A stretch of DNA of 64,000 nucleotides, taken from NCBI GenBank assembly GCA_016617855.1, contig JAECUM010000847.1:1-64000 (forward strand), read 5' to 3'. Origin of the DNA: Megalonaias nervosa. Its lineage: Eukaryota > Mollusca > Bivalvia > Unionida > Unionidae. The notes beneath the pieces are model-generated. The model saw only the letters and a list, made by a program, of their open reading frames with translations. It had not been told where the DNA came from and did no database searches. The position numbers and the translations under genes were made by a program. Shown one piece after another: positions 30,213 through 43,074 of the stretch (the first letter of the stretch is position 1; the number at the start of each line of letters is the position of its first letter).

Positions 30213-31970
30213 ATCTAGCCAACTCAACACAGAGATGTGCTGTTGGCTGGTATGGAGATGGTTGTAACATATCCTGTTCCCTAAACTGTTCTAATGGCAC
30301 AGGGTGTGACAGGAAGACTGGTGCATGTGATGTATGTCAACCTGGATTCTATGGAGACTACTGTAATGTGACATGTCCCACCCATTGTGATATATTTTCA
30401 TGTTATTTTGGAGAGAGGTGTAACACATCATGTCCCAGCAATTGCAGTGCAGATGGATGTAACCAAGATACAGGAAATTGCCTTAAATGTGAGGATAACT
30501 GGTATGGTGACACTTGTAACAACAGCTGCAGTCTATACTGCAGGAATATTTCTGAAGATTCTATTATTTGTCAAGGAGATGGTAAATGCTTACATGGATG
30601 TATTCCAGGAATGTATGGGTCACACTGCAACAAGACTTGTGTCACCAAAGGATGTAGTGAGTGTGACCAAGATACAGGCATTTGTAAAGTGTGTCAGCAA
30701 GGCTTTAGTGGGCCCTTCTGCAATATTACTTGTCCACCTGGCAAATATGGGATAGACTGTAACTTGAATTGTCCTGTCATGTGCCAAAACTGTATAAATG
30801 AAACATATTGTACAGAATGTTCCCAAGGCCGTTTTGGTAATATGTGTGAAAAGCAATGCCACAGTCATTGTCTGACATGCATAGATTTTATGAATTGCAC
30901 ACTTTGTAAGGAGGGGACCTATTTAATTGAAAGAAACCAATTTTGTAATGCTTGCCCTGAAAATTGCATAGCTTGTCCAAACCATACTAATTGTATTTCA
31001 TGCAAAGATAGGTTCTATGGAAGCTTTTGCCAGCACTTCTGTCCTCAGACTTGCTTAAACTGTTCAGATAATGATGGATGCATTTCATGTCTACCTGGTT
31101 GGAATGGATCAAAATGCCAATGCAACAAGAACTGTGTGAATGAAAGCAACAGCTGTAACACAGATGGTCTTTGCCCTGATGGATGTAAGAATGGATACTA
31201 TAGTCTCTATTGTAACAAGAGCTGTCCTGATATAAATTGCTCTGAATGCAACCAAACAACAGGGCATTGTCTTGTCTGTAAATCTGGTTACTTTGGCAAT
31301 GACTGTAACAAGCCATGTGGAAATTGCAAGGAAAAAGATAATGGGGAGATCCTGTGTGACAAGGAGACTGGATATTGTGGAAATTGTAACAGTGGGTGGT
31401 ATGGGGAAAGCTGCAATAATACATGCAGTGACACATGTCAGATAGTGTTATCGACTGTTACATGTGAGAAAAAATCTGGTGAGTGTAGTGGGTGCATTTC
31501 AGGTTACTTTGGGCCCGAATGTAAAGAGAAGTGTTCAGGAAAATGTCTTGCTACTAAGATTGGGCAAAAGCCTGACTGTAATAAGGTCACTGGGCACTGC
31601 GACACATGTATTGATGGCTATTATGGTCCAGAATGTGCCTATTCTTGTATGACTTACTGCAAATCTAGTCGTGAAAGAGGTGTTTACAGATGTAACAAGG
31701 AAACTGGAGAATGTAGCTATTGTCAAAATGGTAGATTTGGACCAATGTGTGAATTTCTGTGTAACCCTAACTGTGCCAAGAATGATGATGGAACTGTTCG
31801 ATGTCATCAGCAGACGGGATATTGTCAGGATGGGTGTCAACCAGGATGGTTTAATGAGACCTGTCTCAGTCGGTGTAGTGGGACATGTGCCAACAGACTC
31901 TGCCAGCGACAGACTGGTGCATGTCTTACTGGCTGTGCTGATGGTTTCCAAGGCCAGTTTTGCACTCAAG
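30213..31970 (+). CDS. Receptor tyrosine phosphatase gene: single exon encoding the EGF-like ectodomain
   Basis: A 1,758-bp exon between CAG (30,210-30,212) and a GT donor at 31,971, phase 1 at both ends. It encodes 586 residues of MEGF/laminin-EGF-like repeats, about 13, each with six to eight Cys and a G-x-x-G-x-x-C turn: WYGDGCN, FYGDYCN, WYGDTCN, MYGSHCN, FSGPFCN, RFGNMCE, YFGNDCN, WYGESCN, YFGPECK, YYGPECA, RFGPMCE. Many N-x-S/T sites suggest heavy glycosylation. The 3' end joins in phase to a transmembrane exon at 32,646. No start codon or signal peptide is in this exon; the ATG-less 5' end and the phase mean at least one exon lies upstream. Such ectodomains on receptor phosphatases are known in molluscs; ligand unknown. 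Confidence 0.88.
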
Positions 31971-32645
31971 GTACTAACAACATGTTTAAAAAAAGTATTT
32001 TTTGTATATATGTGACAGTTTCCAGCAAGGCAAGGGAGAATTTTGAGTCTCAAAGTTAAGTGGTTTTTGTGATAATGGAGTTGATCTATTAGATTCAGGT
32101 TAATCTGGTCTTCTGAATGTATTTTATTTTTATAACAGCTCAATTGCTTTGGTATTATAATAGAGTTGAGTTATTGCATTCTTATCAGCCAACCACTCCA
32201 GCTATAGAAAGCATACATTTGTGTTGGATATAAATTTTCTTGGTCTTACTGCAGCTTGTCATTCATAACTGTAATCTAAGACAGTTTACTTGTACATACA
32301 TGTATATTACAGTTTAAAAATATATGCCTAGAGATTGTGAATGCATTAATGAGTCTCTAACTTGATCTGTTTCATTCATGACAGACATCCTGTTTCCAAT
32401 TAACATAAATCCTGTTGCCAAATGACAAATCCTGTTCCCTGATTAATTATCTTATTAGAGCTTCATATTCTGTAAATATCTATTTCTAAGTCTATGACCA
32501 CAGTATTGAAATTATGTTTATGCACTTTCTGAATATGACTGCCTCTTAGAACGTTTGATAGAAGTTAGACTTTACAATAGAGGTAGACTACAAGCATAAT
32601 AATTTTGTTTGAAGACAGTTTCAGATATTGGCATCTTATTTACAG
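31971..32645 (+). other. Intron 1 of the recognised exon set
   Basis: GT at 31,971, AG at 32,644-32,645. No repeat recognised inside. Confidence 0.7.
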
Positions 32646-32757
32646 CTGTTAAAGAGACACCAAAGGACACTGCAGAATGGATTGTACCTATTGTGGTACC
32701 AGCTCTGATAATCCCTTGCCTTCTTCTGGCAGCAGCAGGAGGGTATTTCATGTGGAG
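32646..32757 (+). CDS. Transmembrane exon of the receptor phosphatase gene
   Basis: 112-bp exon with acceptor TTTACAG before 32,646 and donor GTGAGT at 32,758. In phase with the EGF exon it encodes a short linker (VKETPKDTAEW), then a hydrophobic helix IVPIVVPALIIPCLLLAAAG and GYFMW followed by Arg. Basic residues continue in the next exon, giving the stop-transfer signal of a type I membrane protein. Confidence 0.87.
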
Positions 32758-32844
32758 GTGAGTGATACAGTACCAGAATTCCCGCTTAGATTATGAAACC
32801 TGGAATTCTGGATTCTAGTCTTCTAAGTCTTCTAAGTTAGAGTC

Positions 32845-32960
32845 AGGTAACTCACTGGTTACTGCAGTGGACTTGCAACCAGAAATTTCAAATCCTTCCA
32901 GATCATACCATGCTGGCTGCAATATTGTGCCCCTAGACAAGGCACTTTACTCCAAGAGCC
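32845..32960 (+). mobile_element. Possible SINE fragment
   Basis: A tRNA-like stretch (CTCACTGGTTACTGCAGTGG, then TTTCAAATCC) followed by CCTAGACAAGGCACTTTACTCC-type sequence, a motif seen in several invertebrate SINE bodies. Only one copy is in the window. Confidence 0.4.
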
Positions 32961-32999
32961 ATGGCATGATATAATCTTTAATATGTTGATGTGTTAAAT

Positions 33000-34210
33000 A
33001 CTGAACAAACAAAATAACTTTAAAAGACTTCTCAGAAACTGCCAGATTCTGACCAGATTTGAAAGGAAGTGACCTGGCATAGGGACATTCAGATTTGAAA
33101 GGAAGTGACCTGGCATAGGGGCATTTAGATTTGAAAGGAAGTGACCTGGCATAGGGGCATTCAGATTTGAAAGGAAGTGACCTGGCATAGGGGCATTCAG
33201 ATTTGCAGAATCAATACTGAGCTCCCATTGAATATGATCACTATTACTAAAAACAGATAAACGTTTAAATGACTTCTCTATATCCAGAAAATGTCCAGGC
33301 ATGAAGACCTTTCTAACATTCAACATTTTTTGCTGATATGCCATTAAATACAACCACTGATACCAAAAATATAAAAAAAATTTAATGACATTTTCTCAGT
33401 TATTGCTTATTCAAATTTGACCAGAATTGACACAAAGCATTCCGGTATGAAGATGCAACAAATTTATACAAATGATGCCAGTTTGCTATCAGATATGGAT
33501 ACCATTACTGAAAATATAAATACTTTAAAACTACTTCTCAAATTCCACTCCACAGAATCAGACCAGATTTGTTGGAAAGCATCCTGGCACAAAGGACTTC
33601 TAATTTTGTGCAAATGATACTGATCCATCATCTAATATGGCTGCTGTTACTAAAAATAAAAAAGCCTTTATTAGCTTCTCAAAAACAGTTCAACAGCATT
33701 ATACCAAATTTGATGGAAGGCATCCTTGCATGAAGGCCTTTCAGATTAATACCAATTTTGCTAATCTGCCATAATAATGGCTGCCATTATGGAAAGTAGA
33801 AATATATAGAAACAGCTTTTACCAAATAAAACTGCTTAATAGAATTGATGTACTTTGACAGGATCCCATCATTGTAATCTTTCTATGTTGAACAAATAAA
33901 TCTGATGTGCCATCAGGTATGAATGCTGATTTTAAAAATAAACTTTGAAACAGTTGTGCTATTAACATATGCAATTGACAGCATTGGAATAAATTGTTAT
34001 GGAAAGCGATCTACTAGCCCAGCTTTCTTTGCCAACTTATCTTGCAAAATCTCATAAGGGGATTCTGGCATCAAGGCCTTTCAGATTGTATAAAATCTGC
34101 TGTCAAATATATTTGCCATTACTTAAAATTTGCAACTTTTTCCAGATAAAATAAGCAGAATTTGACCAATTTCAATAGAAAACATCCTGGCATCAAGACC
34201 TGTTGATTTT
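33000..34210. repeat. Degraded intronic satellite A with a homogeneous 36-bp subarray
   Basis: Roughly 130-bp diverged units repeat along the intron, each with versions of AGCATCCTGGCAT, CCTTTCAGATT, ATATGGCTGCCATTACTAAA and AACAACTTCTC. At 33,055-33,198 one part of the unit (AGATTTGAAAGGAAGTGACC, then TGGCATAGGGGCATTC) is repeated four times at exactly 36 bp with only two or three differences, far younger than the surrounding array. More units occur at 37,290-37,760. Confidence 0.75.
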
Positions 34211-34697
34211 ATTGCAATACCAATCCAAACTGATACTAACAAAGAAGAAAACTTGAAAAAAACTTTCATTCCAGACGTACTCTAATTTGACAAAAATTGC
34301 AAAATTCGACTGAACCAGGCTATACAAGAGTTTTGGTTGAAGTCAGATTGCCCTGGGCAAGCTGAATGAAAAATTGAACTTGCCACAATATGTGAGCCAA
34401 CTCCCAAACATGACAGCATAATATTACAACCAAAATTAGAACATTAAGTAAAATAAAAAATGGAATGTTAGTAAGGAAATTGTGTTATATTTATTTTTCA
34501 AATAAAATTTGTTTTCTTTTTTGAAGTTATAACAAGAAAAAGAGATATGTAAATAATTCATGGAGATAAAATTTGTAGATGAAAAAATGGAAGGGATAGA
34601 AATAATATATAATTAGAAATGTAAAGACAGACATATACATATATGTAGATAGAAAAGTAAATGGATAGGTAGATAAGGTTGTTTTTTTTTTTAAATA
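34211..34697. other. Intron, nothing recognised
   Basis: AT-rich; no motif apart from short A and T runs. Confidence 0.5.
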
Positions 34698-36278
34698 CAC
34701 CTCTCCCTCGATAACTTGTTCACATCGGTGTCCAAAAACATAGACCGCACTATAAGCTTGGGCGCGAGTTACTGAGGGACCTCCAATAAACCCGCTAGAC
34801 ATCCAGAAAACTGCGGGGTTGGGGTTGGGAGGAGGGGAAACGGGGCTCTTTAATGGCTTAATCCTCGTTTTACAATCAAGTCAAGAAAAATCGTCAATAA
34901 AGCACTTTTTCTGATGAAGTTGTTCATTATTATCTATATATCGCATTTATTTTCAAAATGTCCAACATCTGAAAGATCGATAACATGATTGCAACTGGTT
35001 TCAACAACCAAACACGGTATGCGAAAACATTCGTGTATTATGTCACGGCTTTTTGTTTTGTTGATTAGTCTGGTTCCCAGACTGTTGTATAATAGTATTT
35101 CATGAAACTAGGAGTCTACGAAGCAGGGAACCAAACTAACTGTTGATACACTACCAAACAAGATTCCTTTTTGTTAAAATCACGTAACATTTATTTCGTC
35201 AGACAATCGTCTACGTCGAAACTCAGTTTTTGTATTTTTCAATTGGTAAAGTATTCATGCCGTGATTTAATTGCAAAAGTAATAGTGCAACTTCTTATCA
35301 TGCTTGAGGATACCTCTGCGTGCGAATTCAAGAATTCTCTGAAACTTGTCTTTCCCACAACGGTCCGTATCTGTGAAGCAAAGCTCACTATTTTATGAAG
35401 TACTCATTTCGCTTGGCTACCTTGCTATCTTTAATTACATTTATGATTGAGTAGGTAATTTTTAAGGTAGTTTAATTAGATATGTACACAGTAAAATGTA
35501 TCTCGGTGTTCGATTGATCAACTGAAATGAGTTACCCGACATATGACCGGTGCCGATGGTTCTTAAGCATGTCGGATTTGTATGCTTTTTGGCTTTTTTT
35601 TTCAATTCCACCTGCTTTATTTGATTCAGAAGATGTAATTACCGTGGTAATAGAAAAGGAAGCCCTCTTTTTATTTAGTGCAACAATACAACAGATGCCT
35701 CCGCTAGTCTGATATCAAAACACGGTGGGCACTTAATTAGGTTCTCAGCGAATGCTTGCGGACACAGCTGTTACAGTAGATTGACACATTTTACATTTAA
35801 TTACAAGAGGACACATTGCATTTATGATGATTACACTTAAAAGGAACTAAAAGATAGAACTAGAACACAAATTTCAATTGATAAAAAAATTCATTTAATT
35901 GGTATTTATTTATTAAAGTACTGCCACCACTTGGCGTAAGTGACATTTACATTGATAGAAATGTCCTTGAATATTGTTAATTGCGGTTTACTAAGAATGT
36001 CGTTTGAAAAGAAAATGTAACAAATTATACGACTTCTTATTAAAAGTCGTTATTTCATAATGTTGATTGAATTTCCAGGACCTATCTACTGTTTTCGACG
36101 ATAAAACGAGCGATATATCAAGTTTCCGTTACCAATTTCAATCGCAATTTTCTTCAAGTTCAACCAATAGGGATCAGTTTTTTGGTATTTTCTGGTTTAA
36201 AAATTGGGATCCATGCCTGATCCCACGTTATAAGCGGGTTCACGAGTTATCAGGGCGCGAGTTATCGAGGGAGTGGTG
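34698..36278. mobile_element. Non-autonomous pogo/Tigger-like element with TA duplication
   Basis: Ends are inverted repeats: CACCTCTCCCTCGATAACTT at the left and the complement of CACCACTCCCTCGATAACTC at the right (three mismatches in 20). Both ends abut TA (34,696-34,697 and 36,279-36,280), the Tc1/mariner/pogo target duplication. Further GATAACTC and GCGCGAG motifs recur just inside. The 1.58-kb interior has only short open frames and no DDE transposase motif, so it would depend on another element. Confidence 0.85.
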
Positions 36279-36499
36279 TAGTGTGATTTTTAGGACATAG
36301 GCAAAGGGATGTTAAGGTAGTAGACCTGAAATTGAATAAATTAAGTAAACAACTACTTTTCTTTCAAATAGGTTCATTTGATTTGTTTGTGGAAACTTTG
36401 TCAAGTTTCCTTTTTCTTAGCCTAGATACTTTACCAGACTTAACCTCTTCAGCTTCATTAACAATAATGAGAGTTAAACATTTTTGTAATGATTTTTCA

Positions 36500-37150
36500 A
36501 TACTCAAAACTGGATGATTTGTGAACACTTATGTTATCAAATTTATTATCATCTAGTCACCTTGAAATTGGTGATGTGCATCGAAACAATCTTTAACAAG
36601 CTGACTTTTGAGAAGGATTTGAGAACAGTTATGTTTTTGTCCATTAATTAGTCACTGAACAATAAGTATTTATCTGTCAACTGTAATTTATCACATGAAC
36701 AATACCTAATAAAATGCATGGAGGCAATAGATATTCATCTGATCAATCATGCTTTTAAAGAATTACAAGTTGCTAATCATTATCAACAAGTGCATTTTAT
36801 TTCCAAACACACATATCCAAGAAATCTGATGATTTATGTCATTAATAATTAGCAGTTAACCATGTAGTCATCTGGAATTCAGTGACATGCATCAATACGA
36901 TCTTTAATACACTGATATTTTGGAGCCCGCAAGCTTATGCACTGAAAATGACGTGGCAAGGGTAGTACTTGAAAGTCGGTGAATCCCATATATGCACAGA
37001 TATTTCAGTTAAAATTTAACTGATAAGAGATGGATAGAAAGAAACTGGCCAGTTATGTAAAAGGGGAACATGGCAAGTATAAATGCAAAATAAAGATGCT
37101 GATATATGTACTGTTGCAGAGTATAAAACTTGCAGAATTCTCTCTCACTG
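36500..37150 (+). repeat. Dispersed repeat, copy 2 (first copy at 13,860-14,285)
   Basis: Collinear blocks shared with 13,860-14,285 (GATTTGTGAACACTTATG, CTAGTCACCTTGAAATTGG, GATTTGAGAACAGTTATG, GATGCTGATATATGTACTG). Unknown family. Confidence 0.6.
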
Positions 37151-37289
37151 TCTGAATTGTTTGGCCTTGCTCACAGTCTGGTACCTTGCACATTTGAGTT
37201 TGCCTGAACCGAATTAAGCTTGTCCCAGGCATTGAGCAAGTGGATTTGTAAGGCCCTGGTGAGATTATCCAGACATCATTTTATTCCAG

Positions 37290-37760
37290 TGATGCCGATC
37301 TGCCATAAAAAATTTAAACAATAGAGAAACCATTGAAATACTGCTTCATTGCTGCTCAACAGAATTTGATGAAAGTTGACAGTAATCATCATTAAATGAT
37401 GTTTGTTTTGTTTGGGTTCTTTTTGAACAAATGATGTTATTCTACCAGCAAATATAGCAGCTGTTACTAAAAATAGAAAAACCCTTTGGACAACTTATTC
37501 ATTACAATGAATTGGAGTGAAAACATCCTGGCATTAGGGCTTCTTAGTTTTGTTGAAATTATACTGATCAGTTATCCATACATCAAAATATAGAAAACTT
37601 TAAATAATTGTAAATACTGCATTAGATTGAATTTGACAAAGAGGTCCAGGTGTCAGGACCTATCTTATTTGGACAAATGTAAATCTTCTGCCAAATGTGC
37701 CACTGTAAATAAAAAATGGAAAAACCTGTAAAATCATTCTTTGTAAAAATTTGAAGACAT
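37290..37760. repeat. Satellite A, further degraded units
   Basis: Same motif set as 33,000-34,210 (AACATCCTGGCATTAGGGC, TACTAAAAATAGAAAAAC), diverged. Confidence 0.6.
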
Positions 37761-38053
37761 CAATATGCTCTAACACTGTAATTCAAATTTTGAGATTTGA
37801 GCTAAGTTTGAACTTCTTACGATGGTATAGTTTACATTGATATTTGGTCTTAATGCTTAATATAAATTATTTTGCATAATTGAACATATTATTTTAACAA
37901 TTATTCATGTTTTTTTAATTTGTCTAATATACACAGATATGCAGCTAAAGAATAGTTGTGCCAGTGACTGCTAAATAGCTTGAATTGTACAAATATTGAA
38001 TAAAATTATAGAGATATTCCAAAATGTTTTTTATTTTGTTCTTTCTTTTGTAG
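37761..38053 (+). other. End of the intron before the juxtamembrane exon
   Basis: Nothing recognised except the T-rich acceptor tract ending TTTTGTAG at 38,053. Confidence 0.6.
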
Positions 38054-38166
38054 AAGAAGGCGCAGAAGAAATGAAGAGTCTAGAATTGACAGATCAGAGC
38101 TGACTCACTTAAATGACTTCCATCTCTATGAAAATGGCGCCACATCAACCTCTGCTAATTCAAATG
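38054..38166 (+). CDS. Juxtamembrane exon of the receptor phosphatase gene
   Basis: 113-bp exon, acceptor TAG at 38,051-38,053, donor GTATGT at 38,167, phases matching the transmembrane exon (2 bases carried in) and the next exon (1 base carried out). It encodes a run of basic residues (RRRRRN) just inside the membrane, then ESRIDRSELTHLNDFHLYEN and a Ser/Thr/Asn-rich end. The LYEN segment offers a Tyr that could be phosphorylated; this is a guess. Confidence 0.85.
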
Positions 38167-38599
38167 GTATGTTTTGTAAAAATAATTATTCCAGCAATAG
38201 CATTGTGTTTTTATCAAGGTGGAATGGTAGTAGATAAAATTCAGTTTAGCTGAACTTGTTGAACCTGAACTCAGTGTCATATATCTTCCAAAAATTGTCT
38301 TCATAACAAGAAGGAACAAGATGGGTCACCTGGGAAGCTTAAGAAAGGCACTTTTCACATGAACAGTCATTTACAATTATAATTAGAAAGGACAAGTCAG
38401 AAATCTAGTTTTGGTCAGTTTTGGCACAAGTTGAATGACATACATTTCATTTTTTTAAAACTAACTTGTTTGGTGATGAAACTTTTGAGTTTTATCAAGT
38501 TTTTGGCTGATTTTTGCATTGTAGTTACTCATGACCACAAGAGTAAAAGAAATATTTCTTCAGACATGTTGCCTAATCATATTATGTTAGGCATACATC
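38167..38599. other. Intron, nothing recognised
   Basis: AT-rich, no repeat family identified. Confidence 0.5.
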
Positions 38600-40050
38600 A
38601 CTGCCTCAGAAGTCCAGCCCTCCCAAAGCTTAAATAAGACATTGCAAATGCATGTATCTTGACTTGGTTTAGCAATCATGAATACAGGTCTTTCCTTCCA
38701 GTCTGGTTGAGTTACAGACAGGCTTTGTTGTACATCAAGACATGAGTGTCAACATGCTGTTCATTTTGCACTTGCGTCCTATCAGATTTCACCAAGTGTG
38801 ATCCACTGACCTTTCACTCTCATGATCCAGCTGTTGACAGAGACATCGCAGGGCAGGGACTGTTAAACCTTCCTCTCTGCATCTGTACCTGAAGCCCTTC
38901 CTCAACATGCAACAACTGCTTTGAAATGTAGTGTTTGATTTTTGGTTCCCATATCTATTATTCATGAACTTGGACATTGTCTGACCATTCCGTCGAGAAC
39001 CACACTGCCAGTCACACTTGGGAGGCCCGTCAGAGAGATCAGTTCAACACTGTTTCAGTGCCATAGCTGCATTCATTAAACCACACCTTGTGGAAAGAGA
39101 TGCTTTTCTTTCCACATCTGCTATCGTGAAGAAAAGCATCAACAGTTTTAGCTTGCATCAGGTTACCAAAGATGCAATCCTTGCACATGCAGAGTGACTC
39201 CTGAGCCATATCTGTATTTCAAGGGAAAGATCTGAGAAAAGAGGAAAGTCCCATTATGGCGTGCTAAACAGAGCAACCCCTTCTTCCCCTACTCTCATTT
39301 AGAACCTAGTTGCCACATGCTTCCAGTGACAATAAATATTTGCATCTCAGCTTCTGTCTTTGTCACCCCTCAGCAGGAATAGTGTCATGGTTTTCCTGCT
39401 CTTTTCTGACTATACTGGAATTTTGAAAGTTCATTTACAGAGGCAATGTCTACCAGTTTATGGCACTTCCTTTTCAGGCTGCATATTCACTGTACTTCAC
39501 AAGTGTTATGTCATGCTTTTAAACCTCCTCCATGACCATGACTTAAGGCTATCTGATTGACATTCTACAAACACACCACATCAATCATTAATGAACTGGG
39601 ATATGAAATCATGTTTTTATTTTGCTGCTTTGTTGTTGATTCATTGTCAGCAAGGGCTACACTGACCTTGTCCCATCCCATCATTTCATTCATTAGAACA
39701 GAGAGTTCTGAACCATCTTGAACCTTGTCAGCCTCTCTATGGAACATTTCTTGTATCATATGGGTAGCATCTACCAATGATTTAGAGAATCAAATTTTAG
39801 TTGTGGAATTTCTTTGCAACTCTGGATCCCTCTTTCCTAGGGCTGCTTGTTCATGAGACCCCAGCAGGTCATCGTTCTATCCCAGTGGCAGCTGAAGTTT
39901 GTCTGCTATCCTATACAATTAGTGATCATGTATTGGGCTTTATGAGATCCCATCTCTGCAAATGGAATGACCTACTTGGCTTATGACAGGCATTCTGGTG
40001 CAGGAGCTTCATTTCTGCAACCCAGAATGCCAGCATGATGCAGAATTTGT
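38600..40050 (+). pseudogene. DIRS-like retroelement relic, gag to reverse-transcriptase part
   Basis: Across many frame changes the + strand shows fragments in DIRS order. Near 38,950-39,170 a gag-like helical stretch (FSAIAAFIKPHL, then LHQVTKDAILAHA). Near 39,360-39,560 RT-like pieces with LHDHDLRLSDY followed by ILQTHH, resembling the L-R-L-x-x-Y-x-D-D-I-L segment with the catalytic Asp pair lost. Near 39,800-39,990 GLLVHETPAGHR, reminiscent of the RT/RNase H linker. Very eroded, so placement is approximate. Confidence 0.4.
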
Positions 40051-40720
40051 TGGAATATTTTAGTTCAATAAAACAAACTTGCAAAATTTTAACTTTAATA
40101 TCAACTTTATTGACCTGTTTTCAAGAAATATATCATTGTAGCAGATATGCTTCCAGGATGCACAAGTACACAAATCAAGCACTTGAAAGTAGTTATGTAT
40201 GAGGCACCCCACTCCACCCCGCAAATTAGTTCAGAAAAATTAAGTTTACTTGTGTGATCAAAATACCTCTTTCCATACCAAAGTAATCATTTGTAGATTG
40301 ATACAGAAGGATGCTTGGACATCCAGCTAATTATTTGTAAGAGAAAAACTTGCATTAAAGGGGTGTTGCAAATTGAGGCCCTTTCCTCACATTTTCATGT
40401 GTGCAGACTTCATTTCATTTCCGGAAACTGAGATTATAGTTGGGCATGGCTGTTTGGAAAACTACTGATTTGTTTTTACTTCAGGTCAGTGCTGGCATGA
40501 ATGTGCAAAATGAATGGCAGAATGAAAAGTGAAGGATTTAGTTGAGTTTCTTGCCAAACAGAGGATAGTAATTCTAAAATTATGTCAGATGTCCAGTTGT
40601 ATGTCCAAAGAAGAAACAAAAATTTCATGCATTGTTTCAGATATTTTGGCTTTTACAGTACATATGCACAAAACAAATTTACTATTAATCACTCAAAACT
40701 GTTATGTCTTTTACTCAAAA
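40051..40720. other. Intron, nothing recognised
   Basis: No exon or repeat family recognised. Confidence 0.5.
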
Positions 40721-41170
40721 TAAGTAAAAAGTTACTAAAAAGTTTGTCAGATGGCTGAATAATTGCAAGTAATGTTATGTAATTATGTTACTAAGTAATG
40801 TTAAGCAATTTTTTTACTAATTAATCATTACTAAGTAATTGTTACTTTGTAATTATTTTGCTGAGTAAAAAACTATTTTACTAAGTAAAATATTATTATG
40901 TAGTAATTATTGTACCCAGTAAAATATTACATAGTAATTATTGTACTCAGTAAATTGTTATTACATAGTAATTATTTTACTCAGTAAAATGTTATTTCTT
41001 AGTAATTATTTTACTCAGTAAAATATTACTTAGTAATAAATTTACTAAATAAAATATTTTCCTTATTGTTTTTGCTAAATAATTTTTAAGTCAACAAAGA
41101 AATATGTAATTATGAGTAAATAAGGCATTGCCAAGTAGATGTAAGTAACTTTTAAGTAAAACAAAACAGG
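40721..41170. repeat. Low-complexity TTACTAAGTAAT-type region
   Basis: Imperfect repeats of TTACTAAGTAA, TTACTCAGTAAAA and TTACTTAGTAATA, largely self-complementary. The same sequence type recurs at 42,350-42,800 inside the next element. Confidence 0.7.
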
Positions 41171-41700
41171 TTGGTGAAGTTTTCAGTAATGCATGCAATT
41201 TTCATCATGCATCAGTCATTCTGCATTACTCAAACTGAAACTGCATGCTCTTCATGCAAGCTTGCAAGAACCTTACGCAAACGTGTCGTGCAAGCTAGTA
41301 TCTGGAACTTTGCAGCAAGTTTGTGCAAACCAAATAAAAGAAATATTTACAGGCATACAGAAGATTGCTTGCAATGAAATTTCCGAAGTTACCAAGCTAA
41401 ATTGTGAAGGTTCAATGTTGAAAATATAGTTTAGTTGAAAACAAGGTTGCTGTGGTAGTTCTGTGTTCTAGTATCTCAAATATGTGACATACATGTTTGG
41501 AATTTTGGAATTTTGTAAACCAGTCTCAAGACTGTAAACAAGGGAAGTAATCACTGTTTAAGTCTAAATACCAAATTAGGTCTTTCACGGAAAACCACAT
41601 TTTATCTTGAGTGATTTTATTAATTGAGTTGTTGTTTTTTAAAAAGGAAAATTTATGAAGCTTAATTTTTTATAGAATGCTGGCAAAATGAGATGTGTCT
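41171..41700. other. Intron, nothing recognised
   Basis: No feature recognised. Confidence 0.5.
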
Positions 41701-42812
41701 CACTCTAAAAAAAAGCCAATTATATACACTTAAAAGTTTTTATTTAGTATGAAAACAACTTCCAATTATTTTTTTCTTCTGGCAGCAGATAATAATAATA
41801 ATAATAATAATAATAATCACAGTCATCATGATGATGATTATTTCGCACTATTCACAACAATACTTACATTAATAGCAACAAGGACAGGTATAACATGCCT
41901 GATGATAAGAAGCATAAGAGTCAGAACAATGGAATTTAATAATAGGCAACAACTTTAGATAATGCATGTGCTTGTGTGCACATATATAAAAGGAAGCAAC
42001 TGTAGGAATGATACATATTTCTCCACACATTTATCTCATTTTCAATTATTGGCACTTCGCATGCATGCTTAGTGACAAAGAGTGCATATAGAGTGATGAC
42101 TTTGATACCTGCAGCAGCCTATAACAGATTAAAGAATACTTTGCTGTGTTGTGATATGTAAATAGGTTTGATAGAAATGTGTAGGGCCAGAGTTGACATG
42201 CGGTATCCATGGATGGAACATATAGTTTTTGCAAATTGAAAGTCACCCAGAAAGCCACTAATATAGGAATATGATATTTATCCATCTATTGGAGCTAGAG
42301 TCCCAAGCCAATAACTCTATTTGATATATTAGGGACACAATTATTTTATTCTTGCAAGTAATTTATTTGTTGAGAAGCTACATTCATGCCAGAAAATTAA
42401 GTAATTTGATTAATTTGATTACTTGTTATTAGTCTTTAGTCATTGTGTAGAATTAAGTTAACATGTATTTAAAGTGGCTGTGTAAAAATGAGTAATTGCT
42501 GTTAAAACTAGCAATCACATAATAAAACTTTTACTGATATCAAGAAAAAACATACCAGGTAATTCCTTTTATTGTTTCATGTAATCTATCTTCTTAAAGT
42601 ACAGCACCTAAGTAATTTCTGCTGAAAATTAATTAATTTCATTGCTTAGTAATAGTCTTAAGTAATTTATTTTATTAAAATGAGTAATATCACCAAAAGT
42701 GAATAATAACAGGTAATAATAAGTAATTGGTAATTAATGACAGGTAATCAGGTAGTAAAACTTTTACTGAAATCAAGTAAAAATAAATTACTAAGTAATT
42801 TTTTTTAGAGTG
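41701..42812. mobile_element. Candidate 1.1-kb DNA element with short inverted termini
   Basis: Left end CACTCTAAAAAAAA (41,701) and right end TTTTTTTTAGAGTG (to 42,812) are exact inverted repeats of 14 bp. The inside contains (AAT)n at about 41,789-41,816 and TAAGTAAT-type repeats near the right end. No target duplication or transposase is evident, so the call rests on the termini. Confidence 0.5.
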
Positions 42813-43074
42813 TGGTTACGACACAACACCAGGAAAGGAGGAGTGTTATGTAATATTTGGAGAAAAAAAATAAAGTTGTAGGGAAAATAACCCTTTTACG
42901 TCACAAGTCAACGCTTGAATTTTAGGAAATAAACTCTTACATAACACACCAAGTCACTTGCTCTATTCTTGCAGAGATATCCATGAGATGATACCTGTGA
43001 ACTGTGGAAAATTGTACAAAATAAACATAAACAATAGTCTCTCAATTTGTTGAAGCTGGCTAAGCTAGCTATAT
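42813..43074. other. Intron, nothing recognised
   Basis: No feature recognised. Confidence 0.5.
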
